Positions 48,287-56,853 of a stretch of 64,000 bases of DNA are shown here, one piece after another. A program made the position numbers and the translations under genes. Location of the stretch: the NCBI GenBank assembly GCA_002371615.1, contig DFGA01000011.1, positions 64,818 through 128,817 of the forward strand, given 5' to 3'. The DNA comes from Lachnospiraceae bacterium UBA3762. GTDB taxonomy: Bacteria; Bacillota; Clostridia; Lachnospirales; Lachnospiraceae. Numbering within the stretch: the first letter of the stretch is position 1; the number at the start of each line of letters is the position of its first letter. The notes beneath the pieces are model-generated. The model was not told where the DNA came from and did not search any database. It saw only the letters and a program-made list of their open reading frames with translations.

Positions 48287-48295
48287 ATTATATCA
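48287..48295 (-). promoter_or_regulatory. Extended -10 promoter of the zinc-ribbon operon
   Basis: On the minus strand TGA-TATAAT (48295-48287) with no clear -35. Transcription would start near 48280, about 74 bases before the lipoprotein. The surrounding gap 48207-48491 shows otherwise only a GC-rich dyad (CGTCCG...CGGACG, about 48440-48460). Confidence 0.6.
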
Positions 48296-48491
48296 CAGCT
48301 GAAAAATGTATAACAGCCATCACCTGTATGGGATAACGTAAATCAAATGTAGGAAATAATAAACAGAGTTGACCAAAATCCGGTTAAGATCTGAAATACC
48401 CCTTTATTATATTCCATCGCTTCAAAAATGGAAACCTTCCGTCCGCTTCGCTCCCGGACGCTCTTCATTACTGGAGCTATGCAACATAGCA

Positions 48492-48662
48492 CTAGCCATT
48501 ATTTTGACTGTCAACGTAAGATAATCGCCAAATAACACCACCAGCTACCTGATCCAGTTCTTCATCTGTCAGTTCCATCCCGGCTTCTTTGATGATCTTC
48601 TTTGCTTCTTCCTGATTCTCAGCCTTTTCGACCTTATCCTTTAGTTCTCCTACAAGTTTCAT
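48492..48662 (-). CDS. Double-glycine leader peptide (RiPP/bacteriocin-type precursor)
   Basis: 56 residues. A helical charged leader ends in LTDEELDQVAGG (Gly41-Gly42), matching the Nif11/NHLP-type leader motif cleaved by C39 peptidases, followed by a 14-residue core VIWRLSYVDSQNNG. The core has no Cys and no Thr, so a classical lanthipeptide is unlikely. GGAGG precedes the ATG at 48662. No modification enzyme or peptidase transporter is encoded nearby. Confidence 0.7.
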   Translation of the reverse strand: MKLVGELKDKVEKAENQEEAKKIIKEAGMELTDEELDQVAGGVIWRLSYVDSQNNG

Positions 48663-48780
48663 AGTTGTAACCTCCATAAATAATGTGCGTAATTGATTGT
48701 GTCTATACTTCTGTATGAATATTTTACCCCTTGAAAAGTCACAGAAGTGTCACACTACCCTATTTCTATTCTATTTCCAT

Positions 48781-49089
48781 CTAAATGCATTTTTTTACCA
48801 TTTCTTCGTCATTTATCGCCAGATCCAGCAGCCTGCTGAGCAAACCCATATATCCCCTGCCGTATTGTTTCGCCTTTTTAAGCGTAGCAGGGGTAATGCG
48901 CAGTGAAACGGTTGGTTTCGTTCTGTTCTCCCGGTTGATCCGCTTGAATTGCATTAACTGTTCCCTGGTCATGGCCGGGGCATCCTCATCATATACAGGC
49001 TCCTTTTTCTCAGCCATTTCAAGCTCTATAAGCTCTTCTTGCGTAAGCTCTTTGTTTATTTCATCAAAAGACATCTTCACCAAGTTCAT
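48781..49089 (-). CDS. BrnA-like ribbon-helix-helix antitoxin
   Basis: 102 residues. The N-terminal half carries PVYDEDAPAMTREQLMQFKR, as in the antitoxin at 42750. The C-terminal half (TVSLRITPATLKKAKQYGRGYMGLLSRLL) is a ribbon-helix-helix-type DNA-binding domain typical of BrnA/CopG antitoxins. No BrnT toxin is adjacent; the two upstream small genes are of unknown type. It may be an orphan antitoxin or the partner of a different toxin. Confidence 0.75.
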   Translation of the reverse strand: MNLVKMSFDEINKELTQEELIELEMAEKKEPVYDEDAPAMTREQLMQFKRINRENRTKPTVSLRITPATLKKAKQYGRGYMGLLSRLLDLAINDEEMVKKCI

Positions 49090-49140
49090 ACCTCTCTTTC
49101 TCCGGGGCGGAGACCGGTCTAGCAGAAATCAGCTTTCTCA

Positions 49141-49323
49141 TCATGAGTAGTACTTCAACCGATCCAGAATGCCGTCCATATCAATCCCGGGATGTGTTGT
49201 ATATATCTGTAATACATCTTCCACAAATTCCCTGTCGACTTTGTTGCGCTCTGCAATCTGTTCGACGGGTCTGTTTGCATTCATATCTTTGATGATGGCC
49301 TTTATCACTTTATCAGGTTCCAT
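49141..49323 (-). CDS. Small hypothetical protein
   Basis: 60 residues, helical, with the pattern RPVEQIAERNKVDREFVEDVL that resembles a helix-turn-helix or the C-terminal tail of Rpn/PD-(D/E)XK transposase-like proteins. It may be a remnant of such a gene or a small regulator. It is 18 bases after the 143-residue gene and 51 bases before the antitoxin-like gene. Confidence 0.5.
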   Translation of the reverse strand: MEPDKVIKAIIKDMNANRPVEQIAERNKVDREFVEDVLQIYTTHPGIDMDGILDRLKYYS

Positions 49324-49341
49324 AGTTTTATCATTCCTGCA

Positions 49342-49773
49342 TCATTGTTGCTTTTTTCTGTATAGTGTTTTTAAAGCATCAATATAGAGGTATCCATCCA
49401 TTCCGTTTATCAAATTGAGATCCAAAGCGCAATATACATGTATCCTGTCTTCCTGCTTTCTCGCGGAAAACAGAGCTGTCTTGTGAATATAGGTGTTGCA
49501 CGACGGTATGCTAAATTCCTCTTCGGGATATTCCTTTCTTAATCGTTTTTCAGCTTTTACTACGGAAGGATTGTATATTTCTTTTATAAAAAATGACTTA
49601 TATGCCTCCTTTGCATTTCCGACAAGTGTTGAATACTTGTATCGATCATCGTCAAATTCAAATTTTGTCACACCCAGTCTTATGGCTTCTCTAATATCTG
49701 CTCTTATAAGATCACGTTGTGTTGGAGATGATGATGTTGAACTTGGTATATCTTTAATCGGTATTATTGCCAT
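49342..49773 (-). CDS. Hypothetical protein in a small accessory cassette
   Basis: 143 residues, mixed alpha/beta, without membrane segments or known motifs. The N-terminus is Ser/Pro/Thr-rich (IPSSTSSSPTQRD), followed by IREAIRLGVTKFEFDDDRYKYS and a basic tail. It starts a three-gene minus-strand group ending in a BrnA-like antitoxin, so a toxin or anti-phage role is conceivable but nothing in the sequence shows it. Confidence 0.6.
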   Translation of the reverse strand: MAIIPIKDIPSSTSSSPTQRDLIRADIREAIRLGVTKFEFDDDRYKYSTLVGNAKEAYKSFFIKEIYNPSVVKAEKRLRKEYPEEEFSIPSCNTYIHKTALFSARKQEDRIHVYCALDLNLINGMDGYLYIDALKTLYRKKQQ

Positions 49774-49900
49774 GTTTTTTTCTCCTCTGATACTCTAAAC
49801 AATTTGGCTTAACGCAATCATCTTAATGTGATTAGATAAATGTGTCAACATAAACAGGTAATCACACAGCGGATAATATCTGTTTAATATGGGGATTCTG

Positions 49901-49909
49901 TGATAAAAT
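49901..49909 (+). promoter_or_regulatory. Extended -10 element
   Basis: TGA-TAAAAT (TAAAAT at 49904-49909), closely matching the elements before mreB and at 35600. The -35 region (TGTTTA at 49881) is weak. It precedes the gene at 49944. Confidence 0.5.
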
Positions 49910-49943
49910 GGCTTTGCTATCCTTACATATACAGAGGTCTAAA

Positions 49944-51200
49944 ATGTTTTTCATTCTATTAATAATCGGATTGATCATTGCCATAATAGTTCTGACTGTA
50001 CGCTACCTGTACGTTCAGGCTCATATATTAAGTTCCAGGGAGTTTCGCAAGGCTGCCGAACGTCAGTCTTTTAGGGCGAAGGCAAAAAGCCCTGAAATAA
50101 CATGCGATTACTGCGGCTATGTTATAAATACTGCCAAAGAGAAAAGATGCCCCAACTGCGGGGCCGTCTACGGGAATGACAAAGAGCTGGGAAGCCGCTT
50201 TGATGTCAACGAAGCCGCTGTTGAGGAAAAGGCGGATGCCGCCGCAAAGGATGCCGTCTTAAGAGCTCATGAGAAGGCATTGGAATCTCTGCGGTATATA
50301 AAAATTGCCATCATAGCCCTTGTATGCGTATTTGTATTAACAGTCATATATGCTGCGGTCTTCTACAGTGTATCATCACACTATTCCCATAAATATCGGG
50401 GAAATGAGGAACTTCAGGATAACAGTTATACGGAATATACACTGCTAAACAGTCCGGAGGTTACGATTTTTGATGAAGGTGGCGTGACTCTGCGTATCAT
50501 GAAAATATATGCCGATAATGATAACGGAAAATATGACAGAGAATCCAGAAAATTCCGTATCGCTTTTTCACTTGTCAATACACGCAAAGAGGCAATCCGG
50601 CTTTCCCTGAAATGTGCCGGTGTCAACGGCCGGTGCAAATCCCGTGATTCATTCTATATTGCCGGCTATTTTAAAGCCGGAGCTGATGTTCTGTTTTATG
50701 AAAACATCTACGGGGAATGGTATGATTCGGTTGACGAGATAGTGATCGGCAAACGTACTCTTGCCATAGAGGACGCGGACGATATATACGAGAGTCAGGA
50801 AATGGAGACCTTCAGGCTGAATGATAACGGATATACCGTCATTACGGATGATGCCGATGCCGGCAGTGTGATTTTTGAAAATGATGTCATACGTATCAGA
50901 AGTCTGGAAAAAGAAAACAGGGACAGAGGCTATGATATCTGGATCGATAACCTCTCGGATCACGACTTCTATATTGATACATCGGATTTTAAGATAAACG
51001 GAAAAGTTCCGGGATCAAGCTATATCCTTTATGATTCCGGACTTCCCGCCCATTATACGCTCCATCATGATTCGGTTCACTGCCCGGGTGAGGAATTTGA
51101 AAATCGCGCCGCTGATGCCAAGGTCGAGATATCATTTAGTTTTTCCGACCCCACAGATCCGGCAAACGATTTTTCCACCGGCTATATATCCCTTGATTGA
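49944..51200 (+). CDS. Zinc-ribbon protein with two membrane segments
   Basis: About 418 residues. A membrane segment (2-22) precedes a cytoplasmic zinc ribbon (Cys54/57/69/72), an Ala/Glu-rich helix (90-115), a second membrane segment (119-141) and an extracellular domain of about 275 residues rich in beta strands and Asp. AGAGG at 49933-49937 supports the ATG at 49944. It shares the ribbon-plus-membrane theme of the minus-strand cluster. No known function. Confidence 0.75.
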   Translation: MFFILLIIGLIIAIIVLTVRYLYVQAHILSSREFRKAAERQSFRAKAKSPEITCDYCGYVINTAKEKRCPNCGAVYGNDKELGSRFDVNEAAVEEKADAAAKDAVLRAHEKALESLRYIKIAIIALVCVFVLTVIYAAVFYSVSSHYSHKYRGNEELQDNSYTEYTLLNSPEVTIFDEGGVTLRIMKIYADNDNGKYDRESRKFRIAFSLVNTRKEAIRLSLKCAGVNGRCKSRDSFYIAGYFKAGADVLFYENIYGEWYDSVDEIVIGKRTLAIEDADDIYESQEMETFRLNDNGYTVITDDADAGSVIFENDVIRIRSLEKENRDRGYDIWIDNLSDHDFYIDTSDFKINGKVPGSSYILYDSGLPAHYTLHHDSVHCPGEEFENRAADAKVEISFSFSDPTDPANDFSTGYISLD

Positions 51201-51384
51201 GATTATTGGGAAGAGGTATATAAACAGCCTGAACCGCCTCGTCTGCAAGCAGCTTATCATATCCTTCGTAAGCCACCTTGAAGCCGAATTTGTCCTTAAA
51301 GCTTTCCGCCTTTTTCATATCTCTTCCGGCTATTGCATATAATTCGCAGTTATCTGCTTCTGTCATACCGGGGATAGTACTATT
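51201..51384 (-). pseudogene. Remnant of a Gfo/Idh/MocA-family oxidoreductase
   Basis: About 60 codons read STIPGMTEADNCELYAIAGRDMKKAESF...AVYIPLPNN, matching the segment after the NAD-binding start of Gfo/Idh/MocA dehydrogenases. The nucleotide-binding beginning and the catalytic domain are both missing. The left edge coincides with the stop codon of the zinc-ribbon gene and the right edge runs into the cyclase stop, so it is trapped between two junctions. Confidence 0.7.
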
Positions 51385-52885
51385 CTCTTGTCTTGGCTCC
51401 CATAGCCTTCAGCTCCTGTTTGCGCTGATACATCATATTGTCGGCTCTTTCGAATACATCATGAAGCTGTTCGTCCTCATCTGTTAGAACCGAATATCCT
51501 ATGGAAATAACCACACCATCGTTACTGATGTTAGACTCTATCTCCCGGTTGATGGCTTCAAGGGTTTCCCCCATGGAATCGTAGCCCTTATCATGCAATA
51601 TAACAACGAATTCGTCACCGCCTATACGGAATACGGCGCCATGCACGAAATGCTCGCATATAAGGGCGCTCGCATCCTTGATCAGCTTGTCTCCGGCAGC
51701 GTGTCCTTGCGTATCATTAACATGCTTCAGGCCGTTAATATCACACACAAGCACAGCAATCTTATCAGAGCAGCTTCCGGATCTTATCATATTATTCAGA
51801 TTACTCTCGTACTCGGAATATGCATGTTTGTTTCTGACTCCGGTCATAGAATCGGTGTTAGCCATGCTCTTGAACATCCTGCTGTTTTCTCTCTCATTTT
51901 CAAGCCTTGCCTTTGAAATCCTGCGCATCTGCAGCAGCAGAACCGTTGCGAAAATCACCATGGATAAAAGGGTGACTATTATAAGCATACGGCTGATAAA
52001 ATGGTTGTTTTCGCTGATCTCGCGGAACTGCTCATGAATGACGCTTTCATGGATGAGGACAGTCATCATCCAACCCGTATCCGGTACCGGGGCATAACAG
52101 ATAGTCTCCTGCCTGCCATCCGATATTATTGTAAGGCTGCCTTCTCTTCCCTGCTCAAAATCCTCTGAAAACTTCTCGTATAAGTCCGGTGAAATGTAGG
52201 CTCTTCCTGCCTCCAGTATATTATCATCCGCCCCGAAAGGACCCAGGTCGGTATCGGACAGATTACTGCCGTTCTTCATATAAAGTGTAAAATATGTATT
52301 ATCCTTGTCCTCTAGAAGCAGCAGATTACTGATATCCTTAATGTCTATCTGCACGAAGCATGCCTTGAAGTGTTTCCCCATAATCGTCAGTCCGTCTGCG
52401 GGAATGACCAGACACAACTGCTTCGATGATCCATACATATAAACGGTGCTTATAATCCTGCCGGCAAGCTTATCCGATGAGAGAAAATCATATCTGCTTC
52501 CGCCCGTATATGTAGAGTACTGCGTATATACTATATTGTCTTCATCAACTAATGCGAACCTGTTCAGTGAAAGCAGTGATTTGATCTTGCCGATCATGTT
52601 CCGAAGCTCTTCCTGGGATTTGATATCCTCATCCCTTATTACCGAAAGAGCCGTATTCATATGTTCAAAATTATTGTCGATCAGATTATTGATCGTTCTT
52701 GCTCTCTGATCGGCCATGGCTTCAAGATAGAAGGAACTTACAGCAGAAACCGCCTCATCCGTAGTCGAAACTGTCTGCCTTGATGCCCATATGGTACCGA
52801 AGGTAAGTATCGCCACAACCAGTGCACTTCCTATTACGGCGGTATACACGAATCTTTTATTTGTAATCTCTTTTTCACTTGTCAT
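51380..52885 (-). CDS. Membrane diguanylate cyclase with extracellular sensor domain
   Basis: 501 residues. Membrane segments near 11-34 and 296-320 enclose an extracellular region of about 260 residues, probably a Cache-type sensor. A GGDEF domain follows, with the intact active site GGDEF at 422-426 and preceding TGVRNKHAYSEYE. No RxxD inhibitory site is present five residues upstream. It makes c-di-GMP. Its ATG overlaps the stop of the binding-lipoprotein gene (ATGA), which suggests the lipoprotein supplies the signal. Confidence 0.88.
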   Translation of the reverse strand: MTSEKEITNKRFVYTAVIGSALVVAILTFGTIWASRQTVSTTDEAVSAVSSFYLEAMADQRARTINNLIDNNFEHMNTALSVIRDEDIKSQEELRNMIGKIKSLLSLNRFALVDEDNIVYTQYSTYTGGSRYDFLSSDKLAGRIISTVYMYGSSKQLCLVIPADGLTIMGKHFKACFVQIDIKDISNLLLLEDKDNTYFTLYMKNGSNLSDTDLGPFGADDNILEAGRAYISPDLYEKFSEDFEQGREGSLTIISDGRQETICYAPVPDTGWMMTVLIHESVIHEQFREISENNHFISRMLIIVTLLSMVIFATVLLLQMRRISKARLENERENSRMFKSMANTDSMTGVRNKHAYSEYESNLNNMIRSGSCSDKIAVLVCDINGLKHVNDTQGHAAGDKLIKDASALICEHFVHGAVFRIGGDEFVVILHDKGYDSMGETLEAINREIESNISNDGVVISIGYSVLTDEDEQLHDVFERADNMMYQRKQELKAMGAKTRE

Positions 52886-53973
52886 AGTATGTCACCATAG
52901 AGAAGCTCCAGCATTGAAGCCGCATCTTCCTGATAGATGATAGTTGTGATCTCGTTCGTCTCTTCCGGATAAAGCTCCCCGGGAAGATTGCCGTCAGCGA
53001 TTTTCACTGCTACCTGAAGTGTATCAAAACCGATTGAAAAGCAGTCCTGGACTCCCAGACAGTAGATCACACCTTCGTTTAAGTATTGCAAAGCCTCCTT
53101 GTCGTGATCCATTCCAACTATCACGGCATCGCTTCCTCTTTCGGTTATTGCCCTTGCAGCTCCCACGGGATTACTCATGTTGCAGCATATTATCCCGTCA
53201 AGATCAGGGTTTTTATCCAGAATATCCATAGTGAGATTATATGCATTTTCAATGGAATCGTTGTCGTATTCCACGGCAGTTATATCCATATCGGAATACT
53301 TGTATACGGTTTCCGCTGCTCCCCTTGCCCTGTCCTCGTGGCACGGAGCGTCCTTGGTTCCAACAAGTATGGCTACACTCCCCTTGTAATCAAGCTTTTT
53401 GCACAACGCTTCCGCAAGGTCGGCACCATCCTGATAGTTATGAGTATTACCAACATAGGCAATTCTTTTGCATCCTTCCGCCGCATCTGAACTGGAAAAA
53501 GTCATAACCTTATAGCCTTCATCAACCATTTCATCAAGCATCGGCGAAATAGTATTTTCATCCGCAACGTCAACGCCGATCACATCATAATCTCCCTTAT
53601 TTACACTTAAGAGCCTCTCTTTTTGATCTTCTGCGGAAGCCTCCTCGGGTGCCATGTATTCATAAGTCACTGTAATACCCTTATCCAGATACTGTCTCTG
53701 CGCTTCCTCCATTCCAAGTGCCACCGCATCCCACCAAGGGTGAACGATCTTGTAAGTGAAGTAGAAATTATATTTATCCTTTTCGGGGGTGTATGAGTCA
53801 AGTTCATGAGTGAAATTTACGGCATCGTTTGCCACAGCTGATGTGATCTTCTCTTTTTCAAGTGCGGTATCTGTAATACTATCGGATGAACAGGCGCAAA
53901 ACAGCCATGTAAACATGGCTGCTATCGACAGTAATAATCCGGTATTTCTTATATAACTCATATTAGTTCTCAT
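52882..53973 (-). CDS. Periplasmic binding protein-type lipoprotein (RbsB-like)
   Basis: 363 residues. A signal peptide ends in an atypical lipobox FCAC (Cys28). The rest is a type 1 sugar/autoinducer-binding fold (VHPWWDAVALGMEEA, DVIGVDVADE, YVGNTHNYQDGADLAEAL, DGIICCNMSNPVGAARA). No cognate permease or ATPase of this class is nearby. Translation is coupled to the diguanylate cyclase, so a sensory rather than a transport role is likely. GGAGGGG about nine bases before ATG 53973 decides the start. Confidence 0.82.
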   Translation of the reverse strand: MRTNMSYIRNTGLLLSIAAMFTWLFCACSSDSITDTALEKEKITSAVANDAVNFTHELDSYTPEKDKYNFYFTYKIVHPWWDAVALGMEEAQRQYLDKGITVTYEYMAPEEASAEDQKERLLSVNKGDYDVIGVDVADENTISPMLDEMVDEGYKVMTFSSSDAAEGCKRIAYVGNTHNYQDGADLAEALCKKLDYKGSVAILVGTKDAPCHEDRARGAAETVYKYSDMDITAVEYDNDSIENAYNLTMDILDKNPDLDGIICCNMSNPVGAARAITERGSDAVIVGMDHDKEALQYLNEGVIYCLGVQDCFSIGFDTLQVAVKIADGNLPGELYPEETNEITTIIYQEDAASMLELLYGDIL

Positions 53974-54018
53974 AGCACCGGCCCCCTCCGGCATAAAGCT
54001 TTTAATGTTTGCATGACA

Positions 54019-54807
54019 TTATCTGGCAAGAAGTATTCTGTCATTATCCAGTTTGTGTCCGGCTTCTGTTTTGAACATTTCAAGCAGATCATCCACAACC
54101 ATTCCGTCACGCTTACTTCCGCTTATGTCAAGTATAATTCTTCCACCCTCCATCATAAGCGTTCTGTTCCCTTGTTGCAAGGCTGAAGTCAAATTATGAG
54201 TTATCATAAGGCATGTCAGCCTGTTTGTGGCCACGATTTTATCTGTAAGTTCTCCTACCTTTTCGCTTGTTGCAGGGTCAAGTGCAGCCGTGTGTTCATC
54301 AAGAAGCAGGAGCTTTGGCGGATTAATGGTCGCCATAAGAAGCGCCAGCGCCTGACGCTGTCCACCTGACAGCAGCCCTACCGGAGATGACATCCTGTCC
54401 TCCAGCCCCATACCTAGAACCGCAACCCGTTCCCGAAGATCGGATCTTTCCCTTCTTGACAGCCTTGACAGCCACCCACCCGATCCTGCGGCAAGAGCAA
54501 GGTTTTCTTCAATACTCATATCCGGAGCGGTACCTTTCTGGGGATCCTGAAAGAGACGCCCTATTGATCTGGCACGTACATGTTCGGGAGTCATGGTGAT
54601 ATCCACACCGTCAAGAACGATCCTTCCCTCATCCGTCATAAAAGAGCCTGCGATAGCATTGAAAAGGGTTGATTTTCCGGCTCCGTTGGAGCCGATGATC
54701 GATATAAAATCACCGTCATTAACCGTAAGTGACAAGTGGGAAAGTGCAGTTTTTTCGTTTACCGTTCCCGGATTGAATGTTTTGGAAATATCGTTTATTA
54801 TCAGCAT
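54019..54807 (-). CDS. trpZ: ABC transporter ATPase, tryptophan-type TrpZ
   Basis: 262 residues with Walker A GSNGAGKST, signature LSGGQRQALALL, Walker B LLLLDEHTAAL and a switch histidine in MITHNL. It powers the TrpXYZ-type importer. Its start overlaps trpY by seven bases. Substrate follows from the upstream Trp T-box and family, not from the ATPase itself. Confidence 0.86.
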   Translation of the reverse strand: MLIINDISKTFNPGTVNEKTALSHLSLTVNDGDFISIIGSNGAGKSTLFNAIAGSFMTDEGRIVLDGVDITMTPEHVRARSIGRLFQDPQKGTAPDMSIEENLALAAGSGGWLSRLSRRERSDLRERVAVLGMGLEDRMSSPVGLLSGGQRQALALLMATINPPKLLLLDEHTAALDPATSEKVGELTDKIVATNRLTCLMITHNLTSALQQGNRTLMMEGGRIILDISGSKRDGMVVDDLLEMFKTEAGHKLDNDRILLAR

Positions 54808-55706
54808 CTCTTCTTCTCCAGTCTTCTTGCAAATTCCGGATATCTGCTTTTAAGGTAAGGACCCGAGATCGCAATGATAACGATAACGGATGATACAAGC
54901 TTTAGCATATATGCAGGCATGTTAAATCTTAAGGCAATTGTATATACAAGCCTGAAAATAAAGGCTCCCAGCACTGTCCCTATTATGCGAAAGCCTATCC
55001 TTCTGCTCCTGATAAACGTACTACCGATCAGAAGTGATGCAAGGGCTACCGTTACCATCCCGGAGCCTATATCAATATTAACGGATTTCTGTGACTGGGC
55101 AAGAAGGCAGCCTGATAATGCTGTAAAGGCATTGGATACGCATAAACCAACTATTGTTGTCATTACAGGATTAACCGAAGAAGAACGTACCATATCCGGA
55201 TTATTGCCGGTTGCCCTTATGGCAAGACCTATTTTTGTTTTTAAAAACAGATACAAAAACGCTGCCACAATGACTGCGGCAACGCCTGATATCACGAGTT
55301 TTTCAAACCCGGTGAGGTTTATCCCGGACAAAAGGTCCGAAAGCTTTGTAAATATAGTATCGGTCCTGTTCATATTAAGGAGCGAGCTTCCGCCCATAAT
55401 ACCGATATTTACTGAATACAGAGCAGTATTCATTATTATTCCGGCAAGCAGACTGTCAACACCCATCCGCGTCTGTAGAAACGCCGTAATAAATCCGGAT
55501 GCAACTCCGGCAACCATCGCCGCAATTACAGACAGATAGGGGTGTCCGGATATAGCAACCACCGCTCCCACGGCGGCTCCCAAAGTAAAGCAGCCGTCCG
55601 TGGAAAGGTCGCATACATTAAGCATTGAATAACTAAGGAATAACGCAAGCACCGTTAAGGAACTGATAAGTCCCAGTTCAAGTGCGGTTTGAAATAAAGG
55701 TAACAT
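54801..55706 (-). CDS. trpY: ABC transporter permease, tryptophan-type TrpY
   Basis: 301-residue membrane protein with about eight to nine hydrophobic segments, of the branched-chain-type permease superfamily (LSTDGCFTLGAAVGAVVA; ATGNNPDMVRSS). One permease subunit probably forms a homodimer. The start overlaps the trpX stop by one base. Confidence 0.86.
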   Translation of the reverse strand: MLPLFQTALELGLISSLTVLALFLSYSMLNVCDLSTDGCFTLGAAVGAVVAISGHPYLSVIAAMVAGVASGFITAFLQTRMGVDSLLAGIIMNTALYSVNIGIMGGSSLLNMNRTDTIFTKLSDLLSGINLTGFEKLVISGVAAVIVAAFLYLFLKTKIGLAIRATGNNPDMVRSSSVNPVMTTIVGLCVSNAFTALSGCLLAQSQKSVNIDIGSGMVTVALASLLIGSTFIRSRRIGFRIIGTVLGAFIFRLVYTIALRFNMPAYMLKLVSSVIVIIAISGPYLKSRYPEFARRLEKKRC

Positions 55707-56773
55707 TAATTAAAACTCTCCGCTGTTGTAATTTCCTGAACTCTTAAGCAATAAGGTGTAAATGCCTCTTTAACCGTTTCGTAATCAAGACCTAAAAGCT
55801 TACATGTATTGGTATTAACCGTTGCGGTTCCGTTATCAAATGTCATAACCGGTGTCTTGGCAGGGTCGTTACCGTCTACAAGTATCCCCTTAACCATATT
55901 AGCGGTCTCAACACCCAAGTTTGCGTAATCCACACCGTATCCAACAAAAGCTCCGTTAAGAGCGAAGGAATCAGCTCCTGTATAGTGAGGAATCCCTGCG
56001 TTTGCAAGGGTTTCGTATATTGTAAGCTCTGCTGTCATTACCGTGTTATCAGTCGGTGTAAATACGGCATCAACCCCGTCGGCAACCATTGCCTGTGCCG
56101 CAAAAGCAATCTCGTCAACGTTAGTTCCCGTATACTCCACATATTCTATTCCCTTGCCATCAAGGTATTCTTTGGCAGCCTCAATGGGTGCTGTACTCGA
56201 ATCCTGACCGATATCGTACAGAAGGCCGATCTTCTTGGCTTCAGGATCATTGGCAAATATCAGATTCATTACCGCATTTGTATCAAGGTAATCGCTTGTT
56301 CCGGTAATATTCGCACCGGGAGCATCATTTGATGCAACAAGCCCTGCACCCTCGGGATCGGAAACTGCCGCAAACACAACGGGTATATCCTTCCCTTCGG
56401 TAAGTGACTGCATAGTCATTGCAACCGGAGTTGCCACACCGATCATAAGATCAACATTATCTGCAATAAAGTTTGCAACTATCTGATTGAGAACATTCGC
56501 ATCCGCATTGCAGTTATCGTATGAAACCTCAAATTTAACATTATTCTCTTTTCCAAGTGTTTCAAGCTGGGCGTTGATGTTGTCAACTATCTGGTTAAGT
56601 GATGCATCATCTACATAGTTACAGATACCTACCTTGTAGGTTGTGCCCGATTCCACGGCTCCGCCATCCTGAGCCGGAGCACTTGTGCCACCTTGTGCCG
56701 CGCAGGCGCTCATTCCGAGTGCAAGTGCAGCTGTTGTTAACAATACAGTTACTTTTCTCATGATTTTCTTCAT
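55706..56773 (-). CDS. trpX: ABC transporter substrate-binding lipoprotein, tryptophan-type TrpX
   Basis: 355 residues: signal peptide with MSAC (Cys24), an Ala/Gly/Ser linker and the ABC_sub_bind fold (VGICNYVDDASLNQIVDNI, GVATPVAMTMQSLT, VFAAVSDPEGAGLV, FTPTDNTVMTA). AGGAG precedes the start by eight bases. The T-box directly upstream with a UGG specifier supports tryptophan as ligand. Confidence 0.88.
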   Translation of the reverse strand: MKKIMRKVTVLLTTAALALGMSACAAQGGTSAPAQDGGAVESGTTYKVGICNYVDDASLNQIVDNINAQLETLGKENNVKFEVSYDNCNADANVLNQIVANFIADNVDLMIGVATPVAMTMQSLTEGKDIPVVFAAVSDPEGAGLVASNDAPGANITGTSDYLDTNAVMNLIFANDPEAKKIGLLYDIGQDSSTAPIEAAKEYLDGKGIEYVEYTGTNVDEIAFAAQAMVADGVDAVFTPTDNTVMTAELTIYETLANAGIPHYTGADSFALNGAFVGYGVDYANLGVETANMVKGILVDGNDPAKTPVMTFDNGTATVNTNTCKLLGLDYETVKEAFTPYCLRVQEITTAESFN

Positions 56774-56853
56774 TTTCCTGTCTCCTTTTTGTTCGAAATC
56801 TACGCCGTTAAATGGCGCGGTTTGGTTGGTATCGGGACAGTTTCATAACAAAT

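Noticed and set aside
54874..55539. 221-residue plus-strand open frame opposite trpY
   Set aside because: It mirrors the codon pattern of the permease, has no ribosome site and a non-protein-like composition.
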